Assembly (NCBI GenBank): GCA_000389735.1
Contig: APJY01000001.1
Span: 709,064-773,063, forward strand
DNA length: 64,000 nucleotides
Source of the DNA: Sulfolobales archaeon Acd1
Lineage (GTDB): Archaea; Thermoproteota; Thermoprotei_A; Sulfolobales; Sulfolobaceae
Direction of reading: 5' to 3'
Shown: positions 19,588 to 26,945 of the stretch, one piece after another
Numbering within the stretch: the stretch's first letter is position 1
Layout of the letters: each line of letters starts with the position of its first letter
Notes under the pieces: model-generated
What the model was told of the DNA's origin: nothing
What the model saw: the letters and a program-made list of their open reading frames with translations, nothing else
Databases searched by the model: none
Made by a program: the position numbers and the translations under genes

Positions 19588-20409
19588 ATGAGGTTGCCGA
19601 GAATCAGAAAGGCGAGAGAGGAAAAGGAGCAGGAATCAGAGAGTAAGGAGACAGAAAAGAAAAGAAAGACTAGGACCAAAAAGGAGAAGTTCGTAGATCC
19701 TTTGGAGCTCCTTAACGAGTACTGGAACGACGTGATATCCACGTTAGGGCTCAGTTATTTGGGCCTCAGCGAGGATGAGTACAAGGAACTCATCAAGGAA
19801 CCCTTCATAAGCGCCGTCGGAGAGGTCAAGACGAAACCTAAGGTCTCCACCATAATAGGCAGGCTCAGCGCGAACAGGGAGGATCTCTTCGCGGTCCTCG
19901 CAACCAAACTGGCTGTAATGAGGGACTTGAACAAGATGACCGACGGGCAGCTGGAGTTTGTGGTATATTACATCAAGGAAGCCATAAAAGGGTTGGGCCC
20001 TAGGCTTTATGAGGAGTGTGTAAGAAGGAAACGCGACGACCTGATCGACCTACTTAGATCGAAATGGTCTCAGTACGGAATTAACTCCCCGGTTAAGTGC
20101 CCGAAGTGCGGGTTCAACGCAGTGATGCCGGATTACATCTGCTACATCTGCCGTTACAGCGTCCCTGATAAGGAGCTGAAGAAGCAGATCGGGATGCCTC
20201 ATCTACTAGTGGAATACGCGAAGATCGACCCCTCAGGGTTCAGGGAGATATATACGTCCGGCTACTTCTATTACGGCTGGCAAGGGGTGATTCCTCCCAG
20301 CAAGGCGAAGGGGTTAACTGGGGAGTTACTGTTCGAAGTAGTGCTATCCAAAGCTGATAAGGAGGCGCTTAAACCCTTTTACATAGATAGCAAAAATCAA
20401 AGCCCTTAG
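19588..20409 (+). CDS. Hypothetical protein with zinc ribbon
   Basis: A 273-residue protein with a very basic N-terminal tail (RKAREEKEQESES, KKRKTRTKKEK; residues 8-38), a helical middle (about 45-165), a zinc knuckle pair CPKC and CYIC (about 170-190), and an aromatic-rich end (GYFYYGWQGVIPPSKAKGL). Such a basic tail plus zinc ribbon suggests nucleic-acid contact; no family is recognised. It follows the small Cys protein by 24 bp and is probably co-transcribed. Being downstream of whiP, it could belong to the origin neighbourhood, but that is only positional. Confidence 0.65.
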   Translation: MRLPRIRKAREEKEQESESKETEKKRKTRTKKEKFVDPLELLNEYWNDVISTLGLSYLGLSEDEYKELIKEPFISAVGEVKTKPKVSTIIGRLSANREDLFAVLATKLAVMRDLNKMTDGQLEFVVYYIKEAIKGLGPRLYEECVRRKRDDLIDLLRSKWSQYGINSPVKCPKCGFNAVMPDYICYICRYSVPDKELKKQIGMPHLLVEYAKIDPSGFREIYTSGYFYYGWQGVIPPSKAKGLTGELLFEVVLSKADKEALKPFYIDSKNQSP

Positions 20410-20410
20410 G

Positions 20411-20715
20411 GGTCACCGCTCTGATAGCCTCTAGCTTAGCGTGAGGATAGACTCCACAGCGCGGTTTATCACTACTCTACTTGGTTGACTCTATGCGGAA
20501 AAACCCTCGTCAGGGTTCATTACTCACTATTGGGGTCGTCATCTCATAACTCCTCTCAGCCCCAGTTGGATCTCCTATCTTATCCGCACAACCAGTTGAA
20601 GAGTCGAACGCGTCGGCGTTTACTCCACCGTATTCCTATGCGTTAGAGGTAAAACGGTAGACCAGGGCCGCTTAGGCTTCTAGACCCAAACTTACGGCGG
20701 CTCACCTGGGATCTT
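20411..20715 (-). ncRNA. Candidate structured non-coding RNA, unassigned
   Basis: About 375 bp separate the coding regions and hold no convincing reading frame, yet the minus strand folds into nested long-range helices: GGTTG + TGCGGA pairing with TCCGCA + CAACC, a GGGG/CCCC stem inside, a hairpin AACCCT-GACG-AGGGTT, CUACCGU with ACGGUGG, and GCCGC with GCGGC. A TTTTAAG box (20712-20718 on the minus strand) could drive it. Length and G+C fit a stable RNA such as RNase P or SRP RNA, but I could not find the RNase P GGAAAGUCC/ACAGAA motifs or the SRP GGAAGG-AGCAG motif. Ends are approximate. Confidence 0.45.
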
Positions 20716-20786
20716 AAAACCTAATTCTAAGGCCAATAAGGAACACTTGACGTTCTTGAAAGCGGACATCACGCTCTTCACGAGCT

Positions 20787-21416
20787 TTAGCAGTCCTCAC
20801 ATCTGGCGCTTTTGAACAGGGAGAAAGACTTCCAGTAAGCCCTCGCCTGCTCTGGACTGTCCCTGAAGTAAGCCCTCGCCCACTGGAACACCTCATCGAA
20901 GAGCTGATCCTCAAACCTCAATTCGAATTTACCGAATGCCTCCAATTCGGCCAGGGTAGTTGTAGAGAGGGGCGATATCACCTTCGAGGAGGAAAACTCG
21001 GAAACGGGTGGTACAATGGGAAGGTGGTCCTTCATCCCCTTGGCTAAAGAATATAGTAAGTAGGCGGCGAAGAACTCGGCCGTGAAAGGCGTGATCACTG
21101 GGACGGATCTCCGTGAGGCCAGCAGGATTATTTTCTCTATTATTTCGTTCAGATCGCGAAGGTTCAGGAGTTCCAGAGACACGCTTAGCTCGCAACTGAG
21201 GCAGGACTTCTTAGTGAGGGTTAGGACGACGTCCTTAAGCGGGAACCACTCTTCGGGGACGACCACGATTAGGCTCTTCCTCCAGCCAAGAACTTTCGAC
21301 CTATATAGGATAGACTTGAACCTGCTCAGTACTTCCTCCCTGGCGCAGATCGTGCACAGGACCCTACCTCCTACCTTCACTGAGGCGGGCCTTTTCGAAC
21401 AGGATTGGCAGATCAT
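20787..21416 (-). CDS. Degenerate PP-loop (Ncs2/Ctu2-like) zinc protein
   Basis: A 209-residue protein from ATG at 21416. It starts with a two-knuckle zinc motif (CQSC at residues 3-6 and CTIC about 21-24) like that of TtuA/Ncs6 tRNA thiolases, and has the late VISPLSTTTLAELEAF segment comparable to their KPL-x-PEKE region, but lacks the SGGKDS ATP loop. This pattern is that of Ncs2/Ctu2, the inactive partner in wobble-uridine thiolation. The family call is tentative. It is divergent from thsA and shares its TATA region. An upstream ATG at 21434 would lie at or before the expected transcription start. Confidence 0.55.
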   Translation of the reverse strand: MICQSCSKRPASVKVGGRVLCTICAREEVLSRFKSILYRSKVLGWRKSLIVVVPEEWFPLKDVVLTLTKKSCLSCELSVSLELLNLRDLNEIIEKIILLASRRSVPVITPFTAEFFAAYLLYSLAKGMKDHLPIVPPVSEFSSSKVISPLSTTTLAELEAFGKFELRFEDQLFDEVFQWARAYFRDSPEQARAYWKSFSLFKSARCEDC

Positions 21417-21453
21417 CAAGCCTTCTATACACACAACATAGCGGGAATCAGAT

Positions 21454-21463
21454 TTATATATAA
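21454..21463. promoter_or_regulatory. Palindromic TATA box shared by divergent genes
   Basis: TTATATATAA is a perfect 10-bp palindrome midway between the two divergent genes: its centre is about 39 bp from the thsA ATG (21497) and about 42 bp from the minus-strand ATG (21416). Each start codon is at the distance expected for a TATA-driven transcript with a leader of roughly 10-15 nt. No second TATA-like element is evident in the 80-bp gap. Confidence 0.6.
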
Positions 21464-21496
21464 CCGATCATAACGAAGTCCAGCTAGGTGACTACG

Positions 21497-23173
21497 ATGT
21501 CCGTACCCGTTTTACTGCTTAAGGAGGGAACTAAAAGGACTGCTGGGAGAGAAGCGTTAAGGAACAACATCCTCGCCGCTAGGACCCTCGCGGAGATGCT
21601 GAGGAGTAGCTTAGGACCTAGAGGCCTTGATAAGATGTTGATAGACAGCTTCGGCGACGTCACGATAACTAACGACGGAGCCACGATAGTTAAGGAAATG
21701 GAGATTCAGCACCCCGCCGCGAAGCTCCTAGTGGAGGCCGCGAAGGCTCAGGACGCTGAAGTAGGAGACGGAACTACCTCAGCTGTAGTGTTAGCGGGCC
21801 TACTTTTGGAGAAGGCCGAGGACCTCTTGGACCAGAACATTCATCCAACCATCATAATCGAGGGCTACAAGAAGGCTCTCAACAAGTCCATTGAGATACT
21901 GAACCAGATAGCTAAGCCCTTAGACCTCCGTGACCTTAACAGCCCCGCGGCGAGGGAACAGCTCAGGAGGATAGTCTACACTACCATGTCTAGCAAGTTC
22001 GTTGCTGAAGGGAAGGAGCTGGATAGGATAATGGACATCGTCATAGACGCCGTGATTAGGGTTGCCGAGCCCAAGCCTGATGGAGGCTACAACGTCGACC
22101 TCAGCTTGATTAAGATAGACAAAAAGAAGGGTGGATCCGCCGAGGACTCAATGTTAGTCAACGGAATAGTCCTCGACAAGGAAGTAGTGCATCCCGGAAT
22201 GCCAAGGAGGATCGAGAAGGCTAAGATAGCCGTTTTGGACGCCGCCCTCGAGGTGGAGAAACCGGAGATCTCGGCCAAGATAAGCATAACCAGCCCCGAT
22301 CAGATTAAGGCGTTCCTAGACGAGGAGGCCAAGTACCTAAAGGAGATGGTTGACAAGCTAGCCTCTATAGGAGCTAACGTCGTCATCTGCCAGAAGGGAA
22401 TCGATGACATAGCTCAGCACTTCTTGGCAAAGAGAGGGATAATGGCCGTTAGGAGGGTCAAGAGGAGTGACATCGAGAAGCTGGAGAAGGCCTTAGGAGC
22501 TAAGATAATTAGCAGCATTAAGGACGCCACTCCCGAAGACTTAGGCTATGCCGAACTGGTTGAGGAGAGGAGGGTCGGAAACGAGAAGATGGTGTTCATC
22601 GAGGGGGCCAAGAACCCGAAGGCCGTGAACATCTTACTTAGGGGCTCCAACGACATGGCTTTAGACGAGGAAGAGAGGAGCGTCAACGACGCACTTTACG
22701 CGCTCAGGAACGTCCTCATGGAGCCCAAGGTCGTGGCAGGAGGTGGCACCACAGAAGTTGAGCTCGCTATGAGGCTGAGGGAGTACGCCAGAACCGTCGG
22801 AGGGAAGGAGCAGCTTGCTATCGAGGCCTTCGCTTCAGCCCTGGAGGAAATACCGATGATATTAGCGGAGACAGCAGGAATGGAGCCTATACAGACTTTA
22901 ATGGACTTGAGGGCCATGCACAGCAAGGGACTGATAAACGCCGGAGTCGACGTGTTAAAGAGCAGGCTAGCCGAGGACATGATGGCCCTTAACGTAATTG
23001 AGCCCATAAGGGTCAAGGCTCAGGTACTTAAGAGCGCGACCGAGGCGGCCACGGCCATCCTCAAGATCGACGACCTGGTAGCGGCCGCGCCGTTGAAGAG
23101 CGAGAAGAAGGGCGGCGAAGGGAAGAAGGAGGAAGAGGAGAGCGGTTCAAGCTCCACTTCCACTAGTGAATAA
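21497..23173 (+). CDS. thsA: Thermosome (group II chaperonin) alpha subunit
   Basis: ATP-dependent folding machine subunit (TF55 family). From ATG 21497 the protein has 558 residues. It shows the chaperonin ATP motifs [21 protein letters not shown] and [12 protein letters not shown] in the equatorial domain (about 35-95), the apical [16 protein letters not shown] segment, and [11 protein letters not shown] with a [20 protein letters not shown] equatorial return near the end. A flexible Gly/Glu/Ser tail follows. Sequence features match the Sulfolobus alpha rather than beta or gamma subunit. GTG at 21488 falls within the ribosome-binding motif GGTGA (21487-21491), so ATG 21497 is the start. Confidence 0.96.
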   Translation: MSVPVLLLKEGTKRTAGREALRNNILAARTLAEMLRSSLGPRGLDKMLIDSFGDVTITNDGATIVKEMEIQHPAAKLLVEAAKAQDAEVGDGTTSAVVLAGLLLEKAEDLLDQNIHPTIIIEGYKKALNKSIEILNQIAKPLDLRDLNSPAAREQLRRIVYTTMSSKFVAEGKELDRIMDIVIDAVIRVAEPKPDGGYNVDLSLIKIDKKKGGSAEDSMLVNGIVLDKEVVHPGMPRRIEKAKIAVLDAALEVEKPEISAKISITSPDQIKAFLDEEAKYLKEMVDKLASIGANVVICQKGIDDIAQHFLAKRGIMAVRRVKRSDIEKLEKALGAKIISSIKDATPEDLGYAELVEERRVGNEKMVFIEGAKNPKAVNILLRGSNDMALDEEERSVNDALYALRNVLMEPKVVAGGGTTEVELAMRLREYARTVGGKEQLAIEAFASALEEIPMILAETAGMEPIQTLMDLRAMHSKGLINAGVDVLKSRLAEDMMALNVIEPIRVKAQVLKSATEAATAILKIDDLVAAAPLKSEKKGGEGKKEEEESGSSSTSTSE

Positions 23174-23207
23174 ATTTAAATTTAATTAAATTTTTAGTTT
23201 TTTAAAT
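23174..23207. terminator. AT-rich convergent terminator
   Basis: Between two convergent genes lies an almost pure A/T run including TTTTT and TTTTTT tracts on the plus strand and A-rich tracts giving T-runs on the minus strand. Archaeal transcription terminates at such T-rich tracts without needing a hairpin, so this probably ends both thsA and the minus-strand gene whose stop lies at 23208. Confidence 0.6.
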
Positions 23208-23576
23208 TTATAAATTTAAGGTAATTTTTTCATTGATAAGAGAGTCATAACCCTGAAGTTCTTCCCTAATCTTTTTCACCGCTTCTTTCACTGCAGGAAT
23301 GTCGTATTCCTTTTCGATCTCATCTAGAAGCTTAAGGGACAGTTGCACTCCAATGACTAGGATTAGATCGGTGAATTCGGGACTTAGCAAGAACGCGACC
23401 AAGTTCTGAGGGTCGCCTCCGAACGAGGAGAACTTATACCTAGTCTCGGCCTTGCCGAGGATTTTCCTGGCGTCCTCGAGTTTGGCCGGATCCAGATTGT
23501 TAGGGGTCAATACCCTAACTACGACCTGTCTCAAAAAGTCGGGATATTCCTTCTTTTCCTGCTTCTCTGCGCCCAA
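23208..23576 (-). CDS. Conserved hypothetical protein
   Basis: A 122-residue, mostly helical soluble protein (FLRQVVVRVLTPNNL, KLEDARKILGKAETRYKF, FTDLILVIGVQLSLKLLDEIEKEY, VKEAVKKIREEL). No catalytic or metal motif is visible. The start used is TTG at 23576, about 30 bp downstream of a GTTTATATG box (minus strand, 23606-23614), with GAGGGT just upstream. It is convergent with thsA. I do not recognise the family. Confidence 0.65.
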   Translation of the reverse strand: MGAEKQEKKEYPDFLRQVVVRVLTPNNLDPAKLEDARKILGKAETRYKFSSFGGDPQNLVAFLLSPEFTDLILVIGVQLSLKLLDEIEKEYDIPAVKEAVKKIREELQGYDSLINEKITLNL

Positions 23577-23697
23577 AGACCCTCAAAATGTAGTACCGGA
23601 GGCGACGACATATAAACGATTCTATTAACAGGGTCGTTAAGCCCGCAGTTTCTCATATTAAGGAAAACGCTTATAAATTGTATGGCTAAAGTTTATA

Positions 23698-24036
23698 ATG
23701 CCTTTCGTTATGTCAAGGTCGAGGAAAGCCTCAAAAACATCCGTCAGGACCGATGAGACGAGTTCTACGTCCGACGTTCGCCTTTCGAAGGTCGAAAGTC
23801 GGTTACAGGTGATTTACGATGACAAGGAAGTCCTCGTGATGACCGCCCCTAACGAGGACGAGCTTAAAGAAATCCTCCTCGACCTACTTGAGGAAAGGCC
23901 TATGAACCTCAAGGAACTTCACGCACACCTTTCTGGGATAGCGAGTGAAGATAAGATAAGAAAGGCCCTAACGGAACTAACGGAGCAACAAAAGGTAGCT
24001 CTAATGGATGACGGAAAATACGTTAAATTAGGATGA
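23698..24036 (+). CDS. Small hypothetical protein with winged-helix-like end
   Basis: A 112-residue protein: a basic Ser/Thr/Lys-rich N-terminal tail (about 1-30), a short beta segment (RLQVIYDDKEVLVMTA), and a C-terminal helix-turn-helix-like domain (ELKEILLDLLEERPMNLKELHAHL then KIRKALTELTEQQKVALMDDGKYVKL), which looks like a minimal winged helix. A CTTATAAATT box at 23671-23680 puts transcription start about at this ATG; an inner ATG at 23710 is an alternative. The last 9 bp overlap the convergent gene. Role is unknown. Confidence 0.6.
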   Translation: MPFVMSRSRKASKTSVRTDETSSTSDVRLSKVESRLQVIYDDKEVLVMTAPNEDELKEILLDLLEERPMNLKELHAHLSGIASEDKIRKALTELTEQQKVALMDDGKYVKLG

Positions 24037-24420
24037 AATCAGAAGAAAGGGACAGTTGTTATAGTATTTGGAGCAAAGAAGCGCTTGGCCTTTTGTTAGT
24101 ATTCTATTCTGAACTTCGCATCTCGCAACCAGGCCTTTAGACGTTCTGACTAAATGGAAATATTTACATCCGCTATCTATCGGTGCGTCCAGTACGTTAA
24201 TCGCGGAGTAGTAACTCACTTCTTTGTCTGCCTCTTCCTCAATATAGTTGGACAGCCCTCTCTCGCTCTTAGACGTGCTTTCACCCCCTGGATAAAACCT
24301 ACAAGTAGTGTAGTTCCCTATACATCTTGAGCTGTCAGTAACATAGTCCGTCGGCGTGCCTAATATGGGTGAGACACAAAACCCGTTCCTATAATAAGGA
24401 CAGGTTTTAAGCCTCTGCAA
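24028..24420 (-). CDS. Cys-rich hypothetical protein, duplicated module
   Basis: A 130-residue protein with two cysteine modules: CPYY/FCVS/RCIG/CRFYP (about 7-43) and GCKYF/RCEV/LCSKYYNNCPFL (about 84-126). Each resembles the CPYY...C...C...YDNCPIF module of the gene at 19234, so these are probably homologous metal or Fe-S binding units, here in tandem. The middle (SNYIEEEADKEVSYYSAI) is acidic and helical. It begins within the end of the gene upstream (14-bp overlap) and is convergent with 23698. Function is unknown. Confidence 0.65.
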   Translation of the reverse strand: MQRLKTCPYYRNGFCVSPILGTPTDYVTDSSRCIGNYTTCRFYPGGESTSKSERGLSNYIEEEADKEVSYYSAINVLDAPIDSGCKYFHLVRTSKGLVARCEVQNRILTKGQALLCSKYYNNCPFLLISS

Positions 24421-24646
24421 CCTCCCTCACTACCACGTGAACTCCGAAAAGATCGTCCAGGTCCTCCGCGTTCAGAGGAAGGTGTATCCTGAAGACCTCA
24501 GCGTTCTCGTTCTCTCTAATGGCGCTTTCAACTGCGTCCTCAGGAACCTCCTTGTCTAGAGCGTTTACTATTAGGATTTCTACTTTCTTCACGAGACCTA
24601 TCTTCCTTGAGTCAAGCGTTTTAAAAGCGATCCCCCATAACCTCAT
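24407..24646 (-). CDS. Small hypothetical protein
   Basis: A 79-residue acidic alpha/beta protein (IAFKTLDSRK, KVEILIVNALDKEVPEDAVESAI, VFRIHLPLNAEDLDDLFGVHVVVREV) without recognisable motif. It starts 9 bp from the divergent argS start, so the two genes must share promoter DNA. It overlaps the Cys-rich gene by 14 bp, indicating an operon of two. Short length keeps confidence moderate, but the regular strand/helix pattern and coupling support a real gene. Confidence 0.6.
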   Translation of the reverse strand: MRLWGIAFKTLDSRKIGLVKKVEILIVNALDKEVPEDAVESAIRENENAEVFRIHLPLNAEDLDDLFGVHVVVREVAEA

Positions 24647-24655
24647 AAACCTCGC

Positions 24656-26524
24656 ATGTCGGTAATCGAGGACGCCATACGGGAGTTCGTCGAAATAGTC
24701 GCGAGAGTTACGGGAGCCGACGCGAGCAAAGTCGCACAGGAGGTAACTTTCTCGAACAGGGAGGAGTTCGGCGATCTGAGCGTGGCTTTGCCCTCCTTAG
24801 GGGTGAAGAACGTTCAAGCCCTTCCCGAAAGCCTTCAGGGTAAGAAATTCGTAAGGCTCGTTAAGAAGGAGAAGGTTTACTACAATGCGTACCTGGACGA
24901 GAAGGAGATCTTTGAGTCTCTATTCCAGAATTTATCTGAATTCTATGGAATAACTAAAGTCGATAACCCTAAGTACATAATCGTAGAACACACTAGTGCT
25001 AATCCTATTCACCCACTACATATAGGTCACATGAGAAACGCTATCCTGGGAGACATTATATCAAGAATGTTATCCTGTAGAGGTCACAAAGTGGAAAGAA
25101 GGTTTTACGTAAACGACGCGGGAAGACAGGTCGCTATACTCACCTACGGTTACATAAAACTGAACAAGCCCGATCCTCCTGTAGGAGTTAAGGCCGACTC
25201 GTGGCTAGGTTTCATCTATTCCGTGACGAACGTCGTCCTAGAAATAAGGAAGATAAAGGGAGAGCTTAATAGCGCGGACGAGAGCAGGAGGGCGGAGCTC
25301 ATCAAGAGGCTTGACGAGCTCGTCGCTGCGGCTGCCACATTGGAGTCCAGGGACAGGGAAACGTTCTATAGGCTCGTCGACGCAATTAACTCCGACCCGG
25401 ACCCTGAGAAATCCATAGCCGATATCGTGAGGAAATACGAGAGCGGAACGGACAAAGAGATCGTCTCGACCGTGAGAAAGTTGGTCGACATGGCTCTTAA
25501 AGGGTTCCAAGAAAGCTTGGACAAACTGGGCGTCAAGTTCGACGGGTTCGATTACGAGAGCGACCTCCTCTGGAGGGGTGAAGTGAAGAAGGTCATAGAA
25601 GAGATGATGTCCTCCCCTTACAGGATAACATATAAGGACACGTTGGCTCTCGAAGTGAACGTTCAAGACGAGAGGGTAAGGGATGCTCTTGAAATTCCGA
25701 AGGGACTCGAGTTACCTCCCTTGGTTATAATGAGATCAGACGGCACGTCGTTATACACCACGAGGGACGTAGCTTATACCCTCTATAAGTTCTCGAGGGG
25801 GGCGGAAGTGGTCATTAACGTAATAGCGGAGCAACAGAGCGTTCCGCAAATGCAGCTGAGGGCCGCTCTTTACCTCCTCGGACATAAGAGGGAGGCCGAG
25901 AACCTGTTTCATTACTCTTACGCGATGGTTAGTCTTCAAGGGTCGAAGATGAGCGGTAGGTTAGGGAAGTACGTCAGCCTCGACGAGGTATACGAACTCG
26001 TTAAGGCTTCCGTGGAGCAGAAGATAAACGAGAAGGGAGGCAACAGGGAGGTGATTCCTGAAGTAACCTCTGGGGCTATCAGGTACGCGATAGCCTCAGT
26101 TTCGGCCAACAAACAGCTCAACTTCAACGTGAAGACCGTTACCGACTTCGAGCAGAACAGCGGTCCTTATTTACAGTACACTTACGCGAGGGCTTACAAC
26201 ATCCTCGATAAGGCGAACGAGGAGCCTTCGGTGAGCGAGGCTGATCCGAACTATATAAAGGGCGACTGGAGGAATTTACTGATACTGATAGCCAAGTTCC
26301 CTGTGGTTATGAAGAAGGCCTGCGACGAGCTTAGGCCGGAGGACTTAGTTGCTTACTTAAGGGAGGTAGCGGACGTGTTCAACAAGGTCTATAACTACGA
26401 GAGGGTGCTACAGGAGCCAGATAGAGGCAAGAGGTTCACTAAGTTGTTAATCGTTAAGGGAGTAGAAAGAGTCCTGCATAACGGCCTCTCGGTTCTTGGA
26501 ATAACTCCACTCAAGAGGATGTGA
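24656..26524 (+). CDS. argS: Arginyl-tRNA synthetase
   Basis: Charges tRNA-Arg with arginine; class I enzyme. The 622-residue protein has an N-terminal Add-1 domain (about 1-100), the HIGH motif as HPLHIGHMRNA (about 122-132), a tRNA/arginine contact region NDAGRQV, the KMSGRLG signature (about 433-439) standing in for KMSKS, and a C-terminal helical anticodon-binding domain (about 490-622) with NSGPYLQYTYARA at its boundary. A tRNA-Arg gene follows 32 bp downstream on the same strand. Confidence 0.96.
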   Translation: MSVIEDAIREFVEIVARVTGADASKVAQEVTFSNREEFGDLSVALPSLGVKNVQALPESLQGKKFVRLVKKEKVYYNAYLDEKEIFESLFQNLSEFYGITKVDNPKYIIVEHTSANPIHPLHIGHMRNAILGDIISRMLSCRGHKVERRFYVNDAGRQVAILTYGYIKLNKPDPPVGVKADSWLGFIYSVTNVVLEIRKIKGELNSADESRRAELIKRLDELVAAAATLESRDRETFYRLVDAINSDPDPEKSIADIVRKYESGTDKEIVSTVRKLVDMALKGFQESLDKLGVKFDGFDYESDLLWRGEVKKVIEEMMSSPYRITYKDTLALEVNVQDERVRDALEIPKGLELPPLVIMRSDGTSLYTTRDVAYTLYKFSRGAEVVINVIAEQQSVPQMQLRAALYLLGHKREAENLFHYSYAMVSLQGSKMSGRLGKYVSLDEVYELVKASVEQKINEKGGNREVIPEVTSGAIRYAIASVSANKQLNFNVKTVTDFEQNSGPYLQYTYARAYNILDKANEEPSVSEADPNYIKGDWRNLLILIAKFPVVMKKACDELRPEDLVAYLREVADVFNKVYNYERVLQEPDRGKRFTKLLIVKGVERVLHNGLSVLGITPLKRM

Positions 26525-26556
26525 AACGTTTTAGTAAGCTTGTTGAGAGAACCCTT

Positions 26557-26631
26557 GGGCCCGTAGCTTAGCCAGGACAGAGTGCCGGCCTTCGGAGCCG
26601 GTGGTCGGGGGTTCGAATCCCCCCGGGCCCG
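26557..26631 (+). tRNA. tRNA-Arg, anticodon TCG
   Basis: A full cloverleaf of 75 nt: acceptor GGGCCCG pairs with CGGGCCC, D-arm begins GCTTAGCC, anticodon stem CCGGC/GCCGG holds loop CTTCGGA with anticodon TCG, and the T-arm GGGGG-TTCGAAT-CCCCC follows a short variable loop. Discriminator base is G; no CCA is encoded. No intron is present. It would read CGA and perhaps other CGN codons, which are rarer here than AGG/AGA. The gene lies directly after argS. Confidence 0.93.
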
Positions 26632-26945
26632 CTATGGGGATAAACCCCCGCACTCCCCGTTTTCCGACTTCAAAACGTAATCATGAGTTTCCGGATGAGA
26701 ACCGATTCTTAACTCGTTGTTTTCGCTTCCACTAAATGGTTGCCAACCCTACGGCGTTGCAAGTGTTTTCATAATTGTGAGAAAAAACGAAACCTTTGGT
26801 TTCATTGAAGCTTTCCGAGTTTCAGCGCTTCTCGTTACTTTCCTTTCGGTGTTCTGAAGATCTGAAACAGTGTGGTCAGGGTAATACTAGTGCTAGATAA
26901 ACATTCTGCTTATCTACTCAGAATTTTAGTTTAGGGTTAGTCACT
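26632..26945. repeat. Intergenic region rich in GAAAC/GTTTC motifs
   Basis: This 314-bp gap between tRNA-Arg and the ribonucleotide reductase gene has no credible gene. It contains the 15-bp palindrome GAAACCTTTGGTTTC at 26789-26803 and further GTTTC/GAAAC pentamers near 26687, 26818 and 26863, plus GTTTTC near 26659, 26718 and 26764. An A/T-rich box (AATTTTAG, 26921-26928) before the ATG at 26946 may be the nrd promoter. The repeated motif suggests a regulatory array; function is inferred only. Confidence 0.45.

Noticed and set aside
20411-20715. Calling this locus RNase P RNA or SRP 7S RNA
   Set aside because: I looked for the conserved RNase P segments and the SRP helix-8 motif on both strands and did not find them, so I left the RNA unassigned.
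26789-26803. A transcription terminator hairpin after tRNA-Arg
   Set aside because: The palindrome is 160 bp past the tRNA, has a 3-bp loop and no T-run after it; archaeal termination relies on T-tracts.
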